NCBI GenBank assembly: GCA_017506865.1
Contig: JAFCMP010000529.1
Coordinates: 496,001 to 560,000 of the forward strand
Reading direction: 5' to 3'
From: Tribonema minus
Lineage: Eukaryota > Sar > Xanthophyceae > Tribonematales > Tribonemataceae
DNA: 64,000 nt
Part shown: in pieces, positions 1 through 8,752 of the stretch
How the letters are laid out: each line of letters begins with the position of its first letter
Position numbering within the stretch: the first letter of the stretch is position 1
The notes under the pieces: generated by a model
The model's database searches: none
What the model saw: the letters and a program-made list of their open reading frames with translations, nothing else
Told to the model about the DNA's origin: nothing
Made by a program: the position numbers and the translations under genes

Positions 1-120
1 ATGACCTTCGGGGGGGTGCAGGGGGAGGGAGCGAAATCCAGCATCTGACCCAGACATCTGATTCAAAATGGGCAAGCATGAGCACGCGTATGTTTGACCC
101 TGTCTAGCCATGCACTGACC

Positions 121-384
121 GATAGCCAACGATTCGCAAGTATGTACAGTATGCGTACGACAAACATGGCTTGGCGGATAACGCTGTCGTGGAAGTTGGG
201 TTGTCAAAATGGGGACGAATGTCAGCTACAATTGAATTTCAGCTTGGCTACGAATAGCCAACGATTCGCAAGTATGTACAGTACATACGACAATTACGGC
301 TTGGCGGATAACGCTTTCGTGGAGGTTGGGTTGTCAAAATGGGGACGAATGTCAGCTACAATTGAATTTCAGCTTGGCTACAAA
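121..384. repeat. Two-copy tandem duplication (~130 bp unit)
   Basis: Two adjacent, nearly identical units of about 130 bp both begin near gatagccaacgattcgcaag and end near cagcttggctac. The few differences are scattered substitutions and small indels. No recognisable domain is encoded; a + strand reading frame through both copies is open only because the sequence is duplicated. Confidence 0.9.
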
Positions 385-436
385 TGATTTTCAAATTCAT
401 TCAAAAAAAGGCAAGAGGCTGTAATCGATCTCTCAG

Positions 437-925
437 TCAACTTGGAAACCTGGGCTTTGTGTGCTCATGGAGGATAAGAAATTTGTGGACCTGATACAAA
501 GCACAATGGGAGAAGTATTCCCAGCTTCGCAGTCGAAGATTGTCCAGTGGAGCATGCGAAATGGTGAGTTTGTGGACACTCACTCAAAGGTGGTGTAATT
601 ACTCATCGTCAACGTTTCATACGAGTAAAAGTTTTTGAGTCACGGCTGTGCTTTGTCTGCAGCTGGCATGCCGTGCCTGAGCTGTGCACCAAACATGTCA
701 TGTGCCAGCACAGTGTGCTTGGACGCAAATGCTATCACGTGCACCAACAGCCTGAGGCCTGCCGACATTCAGTCTGTGCTTTCTGCTTTGTGCTTTGAAG
801 ATGCAGTGCAATCTGTCGAGCATACATACAAGTACTTGCTTAGTTGCCATATGCTGAGGATCACAATGTATGCCGCAGTGGTGCATACGAAATGCTTCTT
901 TGCATCGTACACTCTTGATGAATAG
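437..925 (+). CDS. Possible last two exons of an unrecognised gene
   Basis: Two stretches read as protein and join in phase. Exon 437..563 follows an AG acceptor and ends at G|gtgag. Exon 663..925 follows a ctgcag acceptor and ends in TAG. The 99-nt intron is phase 1 on both sides. The first exon encodes a normal-looking stretch (MEDKKFVDLIQS, then MGEVFPASQSKIVQW); the second is rich in cysteine (PCLSC, SVLSALCFEDAVQSVEHTYK). No family is recognised. If real, the gene begins to the left of, or overlaps, the tandem duplication. Support is reading frame and splice phase only, so this is a tentative call. Confidence 0.3.
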
Positions 926-3821
926 CCCTAGGTTGTGCAGCAGAGAATGCCCAGTATGTCATGAAGGTGTGCAGCACGTGTACTTTTATTAATTTCGCTT
1001 CGCAAGGGGCGCGAAAAGCCCTCTCTTCGGATGTGCACTCAATGCAACATTCCTTCTCCGAAGAGAGACTCAACCGCAAACAGGCTTCCCCCTCTTCACA
1101 CTACCACCAACACCCCACAACCAAACCCTACTTAGGGTTGCCCAGCCGTGAGGCACACTTGTCCCGTCTTGAAAAAGATTTATGCAGGCCTGGGTCGCCT
1201 TTGACAGCGCCCAGAACTGAGGACCATGCTGACACGTCTGAATCACGCCTCTAGGCAAAATGATCACTGGGCACCAGGCACTGGTGCTAAGGGTATCAAT
1301 GCTGTTGCTACGAAGAGTCCAACCCAACCCCAACAAACCCCACCCAAACCCCGATCGGTCCCCACTATCAAGCTGCACCAAAGTGCCTAAGCTACTGCCT
1401 CTACACGACCAGACCCACTTTGAGGCCTCCCGCGTCTCTGCCAAAATGTGTACTTATCACTGATTAGGCACACATTACTGCGGTGCACAAGCTAGCCAGC
1501 CAGCCTCTCGTGCGGAAGCAGCAAGTCCACCATCCTATCGAATGCTGTTCACCAAACATGCATACAGTCATGACGCTGCAACATGATCGTCAAGCCGTTG
1601 CACGTACGTCTTGCAAACGACGATGTCAGGAAAGTTGCCCAGCATTTGTATTCTCCAGTTTTTAGCATATAAAGTAAGCAAATGCTTCAGCAGTACTGAA
1701 GTGACTTCATGGTGGAACGCAGTGCTCATCTGCTCGATGTAAACTGTAAGGTTATTGTTACATTGGAACACAAGGCTCAGCCTAAGCGGATGAAGCCTTG
1801 AACCATTTGCTGCCTTCACAAACCACAAGGGGGGGGGACACAGCATGCAAAGTAAACAAACAAAAATCCCTGACCCCCCCAACACACTACACCAAATCCC
1901 TGACCCCCCCCCCCCTCTCACCGCCCTGGCCACAGCACATCCAGAACAATTGTAAACCAATTTCATCCGCCCCCCCCCAGCCAACAGTATTCAGTCTTAT
2001 ACACCGTGTAGCACTGTAAGCGGCTGAACAATGCGGTGATCGCTGGGCAAATGTGAGGCATTGACAGGGTACATTTCAGTGAGTGGCATGCACACAAAAA
2101 ACCTACTTGGTGCTCTTCACATATGACAAAGTGTACTGACTTCAACCATTTCACAATTGTGAAACATCACTTGCGAAGTCCACCTTGAAAACTCGCATTA
2201 AGCACAAAAAGAGTGCAACAAAGTAAGTATGCCTGTGCTGAGCGCTGCAATTCAAGGTGGAACATGGAGCCCGACAGCATCGGCAGCTACCCTCTTAATA
2301 AAATCCTGTACTTCGCTATTGTTGCAACTACTCTGTACTTTGCTTGAATTTTTGAGTGACAGGTAAAGAGGACACAGCTACAACGCCGTTGTCAAATGCA
2401 TTCTTTCTCTTCCTGCAACATCAGCATACACAACAGTCAATGTTATTCAAGAGTATGAAAACTGTCCAGAGATTTCTGACATAATTTGTGCGGGCACAGG
2501 AAAATCCATGCAACACCTGCATCGTGCATGCAGAAAGAAATGATTATGTCATCGTTGATGAATGGAACAGCTGTTGACCGCCTTGATGCTGACATGCTGA
2601 TGTTTGCTGAAAGCAACTGCTAAGAAAAAGCACGCCACAAACATAGGAGTTTGAAGTAACATGAACGAAACCTCAATTCCCCACACTCCCACCACATGAT
2701 ACACGGCATGTGTGGTGTGTCAACACGAAAGCAAGGCTTCGCATGAATACAGAACTTAACTAACAACTGGCATCCATCTACTGCTCAAACACCAACCATT
2801 TCAACTAATCCGTAAGCACAAGCATGCGTGCCCACGTCATATTATGCCCTGATGACAATCTCAGTTACCACTCAACAACATGCGACACTGATGCAGCATG
2901 CATACGCTGAATCGGATTGTTCATGAATCATTCGACTAAAGCACTGCTGCAGCTGCTTGATGATGTTTGCTGGCGTTACCACCACTTCAGTAGTTGAAGG
3001 TGTACTACTACTGACTTGCGAAGAACCGACTCACCTGAGCACCTGTCTGTGCCGCCTGTGCCTTTTTGGCTGTGAGGAATGAAGGCACAGCAATCACATG
3101 ACTGGCACATTTCAAGCAGGCTACTTGCATCACAGCTGCCATACACACTACCATACAGTATGATGCAAACGAATGTTGAGCAGGCGGCAAGCTAGGCATT
3201 CACACAAGCATGCCAGCAAGGATGATGTTCGCATATGATGACGCGCCTGCTTCGCTGCGACCAACTTGCACAGTCAACATGCAACTTCACCCAAAACAGT
3301 GCAGAGTAATGCAGAGTTAAGGGGAGCGCATCAGTCCATCACGACCGACCAATGTAAGGAAAACTGAGGCAGCGAAGCAAGGACAATCAACCATGCCGGC
3401 TCTGTGTTGCTGCTCATCATGCCGTGCTGATTGTGTGTACAAACATGTGTACATTTGATACTGCTAAGGCCTGCGAGACACACTTGGCAGTCGCGCGAAT
3501 GACACTCATGTGGCATCCGATCAGTTCGGACTTGACACCAAGGCGCACTCTAAGAATGACAGCGGCGGCAACGTGGCGGCACCGCAATGTGATGCACGCT
3601 AGCTTACCTCATGCCAAGCCACGTGAGCCAGCGTTGCAGGAGTCCGCATGGACAAGGCCGCCAGCCTGTGGGTGAGTTCCACAGCAGCCTGTCGCCGCAG
3701 GCGGCGTATGCAGCAAGTAGCTCATGTGGGTCTCTGACAGGAGCGGCGTATCGACGAATGATGCTCAGCAATGATGCTTCAGGCACATTTTTGCAGAGCA
3801 TGCACTATAAATCACCCGCTT
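926..3821. other. Long stretch with no convincing gene
   Basis: Base composition is more balanced than in the GC-rich coding regions to the right, and no frame shows a recognisable domain or a credible series of spliced exons. Short ORFs occur on both strands (for example around 1070-1444 and 1568-1984 on the minus strand), but they are short, mostly lack an ATG start and carry low-complexity C-runs (for example 1905-1915). I read it as intergenic. Confidence 0.5.
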
Positions 3822-4349
3822 TCAAGGCTGCTCACTACATGCTGCGTGTGCGCAGCTGACATTGTCGACTACTACACTGGAAATGCTGGCATCGCCTGTG
3901 ATGCTGCTCTGAATGCCGCCGTGCTGCTGTGACGCGCCGCGAGTCTCCAACTGACTCCACCACAACAAGTCCCGCCGCCGCTCAAAATCTAACTCGCCCT
4001 CTACTTCGAGCGACGTCTCACCACAGCCCCAGACATTTGAGTCATACTCAAAAGCAAATGAGCCAGCCGGGAAAGACCGCGTGCACATCACAATATCATC
4101 GTTTGCAGACGTGAATCTGATGGGAGTGATAGGCGGCAGCCTTGACAACCGGCGTTTCTCCTTGCACCGACGGATGAAAGCAAGCTTCCTCCGGCGCTTA
4201 CGTTCCCTCGAGGTCCTGGCATGTAGCTGATATTTTTCCTTCCTGGTGTGATGAAGATTTTCTCCAATAGCCGAGCGCTTACGGATGAACCTGGCGCCGC
4301 CTTCGGTGCACCGCAGCGCCATCCGCGTCTGAGGCATCCTTGGCTCCAT
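3822..4349 (-). CDS. Hypothetical protein, basic N-terminal half
   Basis: An open frame of 175 codons runs from an ATG at 4347-4349 to a stop at 3822; the same frame stays open without an ATG up to 4475. Such length in a moderate-GC region is unlikely by chance. The N-terminal half is rich in Arg/Lys (a cluster such as RERKRRRKLAFIRRCKEKRR), which could bind nucleic acid or be a nuclear signal. The C-terminal half is acidic and aromatic (FAFEYDSNVWGCGE). No family is recognised. It is divergent from the NBR1-like gene, so 4350-4891 would be a shared promoter region. It could also be one exon of a spliced gene. Confidence 0.33.
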   Translation of the reverse strand: MEPRMPQTRMALRCTEGGARFIRKRSAIGENLHHTRKEKYQLHARTSRERKRRRKLAFIRRCKEKRRLSRLPPITPIRFTSANDDIVMCTRSFPAGSFAFEYDSNVWGCGETSLEVEGELDFERRRDLLWWSQLETRGASQQHGGIQSSITGDASISSVVVDNVSCAHAACSEQP

Positions 4350-4891
4350 CCCACTTAAGCTGTGCTTGGTCCCGGTCTGTTGTTGTGGAAACACATGGAA
4401 ATGAGACACCCGAAAAAGTGTAAGTAGCGTAGCTGCATGAGCAGGCAGAGATGAACTGATAGCATCGACACACAAGGTCTCAATGGCGCGGTGCAGTATT
4501 TAGGTCAGCCGGAGCAACCTTCAACAAAACTTTGAACTAAAGCAGAGAAATGACATCGGGGTCCAACAAACCTGAATGTCGCGCTCGTGGGGAGGCTCTC
4601 CTGCTGGCATGACACGCTTGATCATGTCCCTGGCTGCTGTCTGTCTGCTGGTTCCAACTTCCGGCGGCCGGTTTTTTTTTTTAAAGAGTGTTCCCCGATC
4701 CTTCCTTGATTTTGACTAAAGCGAGGTGATACAGGGTCTGGATACTGGCAGTAGCTGGGGCCAGGACATTCAGCGGTCGTCGTCGTCACCATTGTTCGCT
4801 GCTGCCTGGGCTCGCCAGCATTCCTCCGTTGCGCGCACGGCGGCACATCAACACACACACGTGCGTTCAACTTGGGAGCACCAGCCTGAGC
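4350..4891. promoter_or_regulatory. Presumed 5' flank of the NBR1-like gene
   Basis: This region lies between the divergent ORF at 3822-4349 and the first ATG of the NBR1-like gene. It contains a T-run at about 4674-4682 and no recognisable TATA box. The NBR1 frame is open back to 4829 but without an ATG, so its 5' part is probably 5' UTR. The promoter role is inferred from position only. Confidence 0.3.
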
Positions 4892-7800
4892 ATGTACAGG
4901 GATCGGGGCTTCGGCGCTGCCCAGGTGCATCTGAAAGCTTACTACAAGGGCAGGGCCTGGCGAGTCGGCAGCGTTCGCGTGGGGGACCCGGACAACCTTG
5001 ATCGGCTCATCAGGAAGGTCGTGCTTCCTCTCAATGGGTCAACTCCAGTCACACATCCCCTGCGGATTACATACACGGACCCGGATGGCACCGTGCTGGA
5101 GATCGACAGCGCGCCAGTGCTTGAGACAGCGTTGAACCTGCAGACGCTCTGGCGCAGGAAGGCCGACCCGTCTGTCGGCTCCAGAGTCCCTTTTCTGCTC
5201 GAAGTACAAGTGTACGATGCCAACCCTAGCATGTCGGCCACGGCGGCAGCAGCAGCCGCAGCGGCCGCAGTTGTACACACCGGCGTCCGGTGTGACGTGT
5301 GCTCCATCTGCCCCATCGTCGGCACCCGCTACAAGTGCGCTGTGAGGGACGACTTCGACCTCTGTGCGCGCTGCGAGGCCGCCGAGGTCCTCCGCAACGC
5401 CACCTCCACCGAGCGTCCGGAGTGGGTGTACCTCAAGATCGACAGGCCGCAGCAGGCACCGGCGGCAATCGCGGTGGTCCTACGTGCAGAGGGGCGCGAC
5501 ACGACGCCCGTGTGCGTTTCCGAGCGGTTCCGCAGACTTCAAGCGCATGCCGCCGCCGGCCATGATGCCGCCGATGCCGCCGCGCGTGATGCCGCCACCG
5601 CCGCCAGTGCCGCCGTGCGTGATGCCCCCGCCGCCAATGCCACCCCGCACCCCCTGTGCGAGGCCATGGATCGCTTCACGGATGCGCAGCAGCAGCAGGT
5701 GCAGCAGCAGGAGGGCGCAGCTCAGCAGCTGACTGACCAAAGCCACATGGTCGAGGGTCTCGCGGAGGCGGACATGGACATGGCGTCCTCCTTCGGCTAC
5801 GGCAGCGACGCCCCCACTGAAAACAGCTCGTCCGACTACTGCAAGACGTGCCACTGGCTTCTGCCGGCTCCCGCGTTTGCGCACGCTCCCTACATATCGG
5901 AGCCATTCCACCACTGCCAGTGCGACCATGTCACGGATGACGCCGCAGCTGCGACCAGCCCCTCCGCGGCGGACCCGACCGACCGAGCGCCACTCGACAT
6001 AGCGGAGGAGGGCCAGCTCAGTGAGGCCGCGTCCGATTCCATGCTGCGCGAGCCCCACGAGCAGGATGCGCAGGGCATCAGCACAGCCGGCTCCAGCAGC
6101 CCCACCGCCGGCGCCGCCGATGCTGAGGCCGTCGCCGCTCCCGCCGCCACCGCCACCGACGACGGCAGCGTGGTCGCCCGCGAGGGCAACGTCGCCACAG
6201 ACGCGCTGCTCGCAACGTCCATCGGCCAGCTCGCGCTGTCCATGTCCGCGTACGCCGGCGGCGCGCTGCAGCCCGACGCCGCCCTGTCGCACTTCGACCA
6301 CTCCTCGTTCGACTCGGCCGCGTCGCCGGCCGCGCTGCCGCCGCTCAGCGTCGCCGTCGTCGCCGAGGCGCCCGCGCCGCCGCCGCTCGCGCCTGGCGCG
6401 CCCTTCGTCAAGGCGTGGACGCTGCGCAACGGCGGCGCAGCGCCGCTGCCCGCGGACACGCGCCTCGACTTCATGGGCGGCAACCTCATGGGCGGGCCGC
6501 GCGACGGCGTCGTCGTCGGCGCGCAGGCGCCGCTGGCGCTGTTCCGCGTCGCGCTGCCGCTGTCGGCGCCGCCCACGGCGGGCCACTGGGTCGGCTTCTG
6601 GCAGTGCTCCGCGGGCGGCCGCGCGTTCGGCGACGGCCTCGTGGTCGATGTGCACGTTGAAGATGGCGCGGCGTCTGCGGCGGCGATGGGGTTCGAGGAC
6701 AGCGACGACGATGCCTGGAGCATTGTCAGCTCCGTGCACGGCAGCGAGGATGGGGACGCTGCCGCCGCTGCTGACGGCGGCGCTGACGGCGGCGACGCGC
6801 AGGGCGATGACGCCCACGACGACGACGGCGCTGACGTCGGCGGCAGCAGCGCCTCCAGCACCAGCGCCACCGGCACCAGCACTGATGGCGGCAGCATGGC
6901 CAGCAGCATGGTCAGCAGCAGCGGCAGCGACAGCAACGTTGTCATGGCCAGCAGCGACGTGCTGCCCGCGGTCACGTTCGGCGACTTTGGCGCGGCGCCG
7001 GAGGTCACCGGCACTGCCGCCGCCGCCACCGCTGACGACGCAAGCGACAACGCCCCTGTCGGCGCCGTTGCCGCCGCCGCTGATGCCACCGCCGCGGCTG
7101 CCGCGCCCAAAGCGCCGCTGAGCAGTGCCGCCTCTGCTGCCGGCGGCGGCGACGACGGGCTCCAAGTGGAGGCGCTGGCCGTGCTGCTGGCGCTGCGCCC
7201 GCACGTCGGCGCCGCGTGGCCGTGGCCGATGCCGCTGCGCCGCCGCGTCGAGGCCGGCTACACGCGCTGGGCGCGCGAGCTCAGCGCGCTCGCCAAGCTC
7301 GGCTTTGCGGGCGGCGCCGAGGCCGTCGTCGCGCTCGAGGAGGTCACCGACGCCGCCGCTGCGGCCGGCGGCGGCGGCGGCGGCGGCGCGCCGGCGGTGG
7401 ACCTGGACGCCGTCGCGACGCTGCTGCTGTCTCGCGGCCAGCTGCAGCTGTGCGCGGACGACGACGGCCCCATGCACGCGTCGCTGCGCCTGCTGTGCGA
7501 GGTCGGCGCGGCGCCCGCGTCCGCCGCCGCGGGCGCCGCCATCGACTTCCTGCCGCCGCTGCACATGCTGCTCGCGCGCGCGGCCGCGGCGCTCGCGCCG
7601 GCGGCAGCGTCGCCGCCGCCGTCGGTCGTCGCGCGGCCCGCGCTCGCGGCGCTGCAGCGCGCCGCCATGCGCACGGGCGCGCTGCAGCTGATGCAGGCAT
7701 TCGAGGAGGCGGAGGCGGCGGTGGCGGCGCGCTGGCACGGCGAGCTGGCGGCGCTCAGCGAGATGGGCTTCCGCGGCGACGACAGCGGCAGCGGCGGCAG

Positions 7801-7906
7801 CGGCGGCGGCGGCATGCTGGCGCTGCTGGACGAGCACGTCGTCGTGCCGGGTGGCGCGGGCATGGACGAGGTTCTGACGGCGCTGCTCAACAACGTGGAG
7901 CAGTGA
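4892..7906 (+). CDS. NBR1: NBR1-type selective autophagy cargo receptor
   Basis: Encodes about 1004 aa in a single exon. In order: an N-terminal PB1 domain (about 10-110) with the basic lysine (VHLKAYYK) and an acidic YTDPDG OPCA-type turn; a ZZ zinc finger (about 128-165) with CDVC, RYKC and DLCARC; a long Ala/Ser/Asp-rich low-complexity region; the NBR1-specific Ig-like FW domain (about 490-590: KAWTLRNGG, GHWVGFWQC, VDVHVED); a LIR motif (WSIV at W609) preceded by acidic residues, for binding Atg8; and two UBA-like helices near the C-terminus (about 781-830 and 948-1004, EMGF). This is the known NBR1/Joka2 layout: PB1 oligomerises, UBA binds ubiquitinated cargo, LIR docks on the autophagosome membrane. 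The ATG at 4892 was chosen because the upstream open frame has no ATG. The absence of introns contrasts with both neighbouring genes. Confidence 0.88.
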   Translation: MYRDRGFGAAQVHLKAYYKGRAWRVGSVRVGDPDNLDRLIRKVVLPLNGSTPVTHPLRITYTDPDGTVLEIDSAPVLETALNLQTLWRRKADPSVGSRVPFLLEVQVYDANPSMSATAAAAAAAAAVVHTGVRCDVCSICPIVGTRYKCAVRDDFDLCARCEAAEVLRNATSTERPEWVYLKIDRPQQAPAAIAVVLRAEGRDTTPVCVSERFRRLQAHAAAGHDAADAAARDAATAASAAVRDAPAANATPHPLCEAMDRFTDAQQQQVQQQEGAAQQLTDQSHMVEGLAEADMDMASSFGYGSDAPTENSSSDYCKTCHWLLPAPAFAHAPYISEPFHHCQCDHVTDDAAAATSPSAADPTDRAPLDIAEEGQLSEAASDSMLREPHEQDAQGISTAGSSSPTAGAADAEAVAAPAATATDDGSVVAREGNVATDALLATSIGQLALSMSAYAGGALQPDAALSHFDHSSFDSAASPAALPPLSVAVVAEAPAPPPLAPGAPFVKAWTLRNGGAAPLPADTRLDFMGGNLMGGPRDGVVVGAQAPLALFRVALPLSAPPTAGHWVGFWQCSAGGRAFGDGLVVDVHVEDGAASAAAMGFEDSDDDAWSIVSSVHGSEDGDAAAAADGGADGGDAQGDDAHDDDGADVGGSSASSTSATGTSTDGGSMASSMVSSSGSDSNVVMASSDVLPAVTFGDFGAAPEVTGTAAAATADDASDNAPVGAVAAAADATAAAAAPKAPLSSAASAAGGGDDGLQVEALAVLLALRPHVGAAWPWPMPLRRRVEAGYTRWARELSALAKLGFAGGAEAVVALEEVTDAAAAAGGGGGGGAPAVDLDAVATLLLSRGQLQLCADDDGPMHASLRLLCEVGAAPASAAAGAAIDFLPPLHMLLARAAAALAPAAASPPPSVVARPALAALQRAAMRTGALQLMQAFEEAEAAVAARWHGELAALSEMGFRGDDSGSGGSGGGGMLALLDEHVVVPGGAGMDEVLTALLNNVEQ

Positions 7907-7948
7907 CTCAACAACGTCAAGCAGTGACTCGACGGCGTGGAGCAGTGA
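7886..7948 (+). repeat. Three tandem copies of the last 21 bp of the NBR1-like gene
   Basis: The final seven codons of the gene (LNNVEQ plus stop) are followed by two more 21-bp units that differ at a few positions. All three units end in TGA in the same frame, at 7904-7906, 7925-7927 and 7946-7948. Confidence 0.95.
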
Positions 7949-8752
7949 GGGGTGTCAGGGAGTGTGCGCGGCGGCGCGCAGCGGCGGGAGAGCGGCCGGG
8001 GGAGGTGGCGGTGGGGGGCAAGGCACGGAGAGTCTTGCAGGGAATGTCTATACATAAGGGGGGAGGGGGGGCGCATTGCGCTCTTGCGCACTGCCTGTAA
8101 AGGTACCTGCGCGTCATGTGGCTGGTGCCAATGCACGGGCAGAAGCATGACCACGGGAGGGTACGGCTGAGGTTCGAGAGGGTTGGAGGGGCTGGCAATG
8201 CGCACTGCTTGCATGCATCTGTAGCTACATTTGTTGATGACCCGCACGGAGTACAAACAGGAGAAGACGATAGATATGTGTGTGTGCGCAGCGCGCTGCT
8301 CTCATGCATGCTTTGAAGGTTGAGGCAGGGGGCCTGATGCGCGGGCGAGCAGGCTGCCCTCAAATGGCAATGCTGTTTATATGCTCACGGATCAATACAT
8401 GATGCCTTTGTGACTCCTGGACCACAGTGTTTCTTGCTCCACGCTTGTGCGCATGATGTGTCTCGTTTTGTTGTCTCGCGTTTTGTTGTCTCATCGGGTT
8501 GAATTCTGGTGTATCTGTTAGGTGTAGTGTGTGGGGACGGTGCCATTCCTGTCTGCCAAAGAAAGTGGTTAGCCTTTTCTTCCCGCTGTTGCAGTTGAAG
8601 TTTTGTGGTGAACTTCAATGTATCTTTTGTGCGGAGGCCACGACGCGCTCAAACGCATCATCATTCGTAATTATTAGTTGCGGTGTGAAGGCGTCGTCAG
8701 CATCGACAGCTGAGCGGGCACGACCCTGACACGTACTCCAGCACGCTCAGCC
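7949..8752. other. Intergenic, between the NBR1-like and methyltransferase genes
   Basis: Holds the presumed 3' UTR of the upstream gene and the promoter of the downstream gene; both genes are on the + strand. A G-rich run lies at about 8059-8070. Composition drops to moderate GC from about 8380. No further gene was seen. Confidence 0.5.

Noticed and set aside
4829..4891. Upstream extension of the NBR1-like frame by 21 codons
   Set aside because: It would need a TTG start. The first ATG is at 4892, immediately before the PB1 domain.
5890..7121. Further long frames (406 codons minus, 366 codons plus) over the same gene
   Set aside because: Shadow frames of the NBR1-like CDS with low-complexity Pro/Ala/Ser/Arg content.
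5480..7837. A 785-codon open frame antisense to the NBR1-like gene
   Set aside because: Arg/Ala/Gly/Val-rich composition is what GC-rich third positions give on the opposite strand; no domain is seen, while the sense frame carries five recognisable domains.
7216..8256. Arg-rich + frame and Ala/Ser-rich - frame across the NBR1 3' end
   Set aside because: Both are compositional shadows that run on into the 3' flank without domain content.
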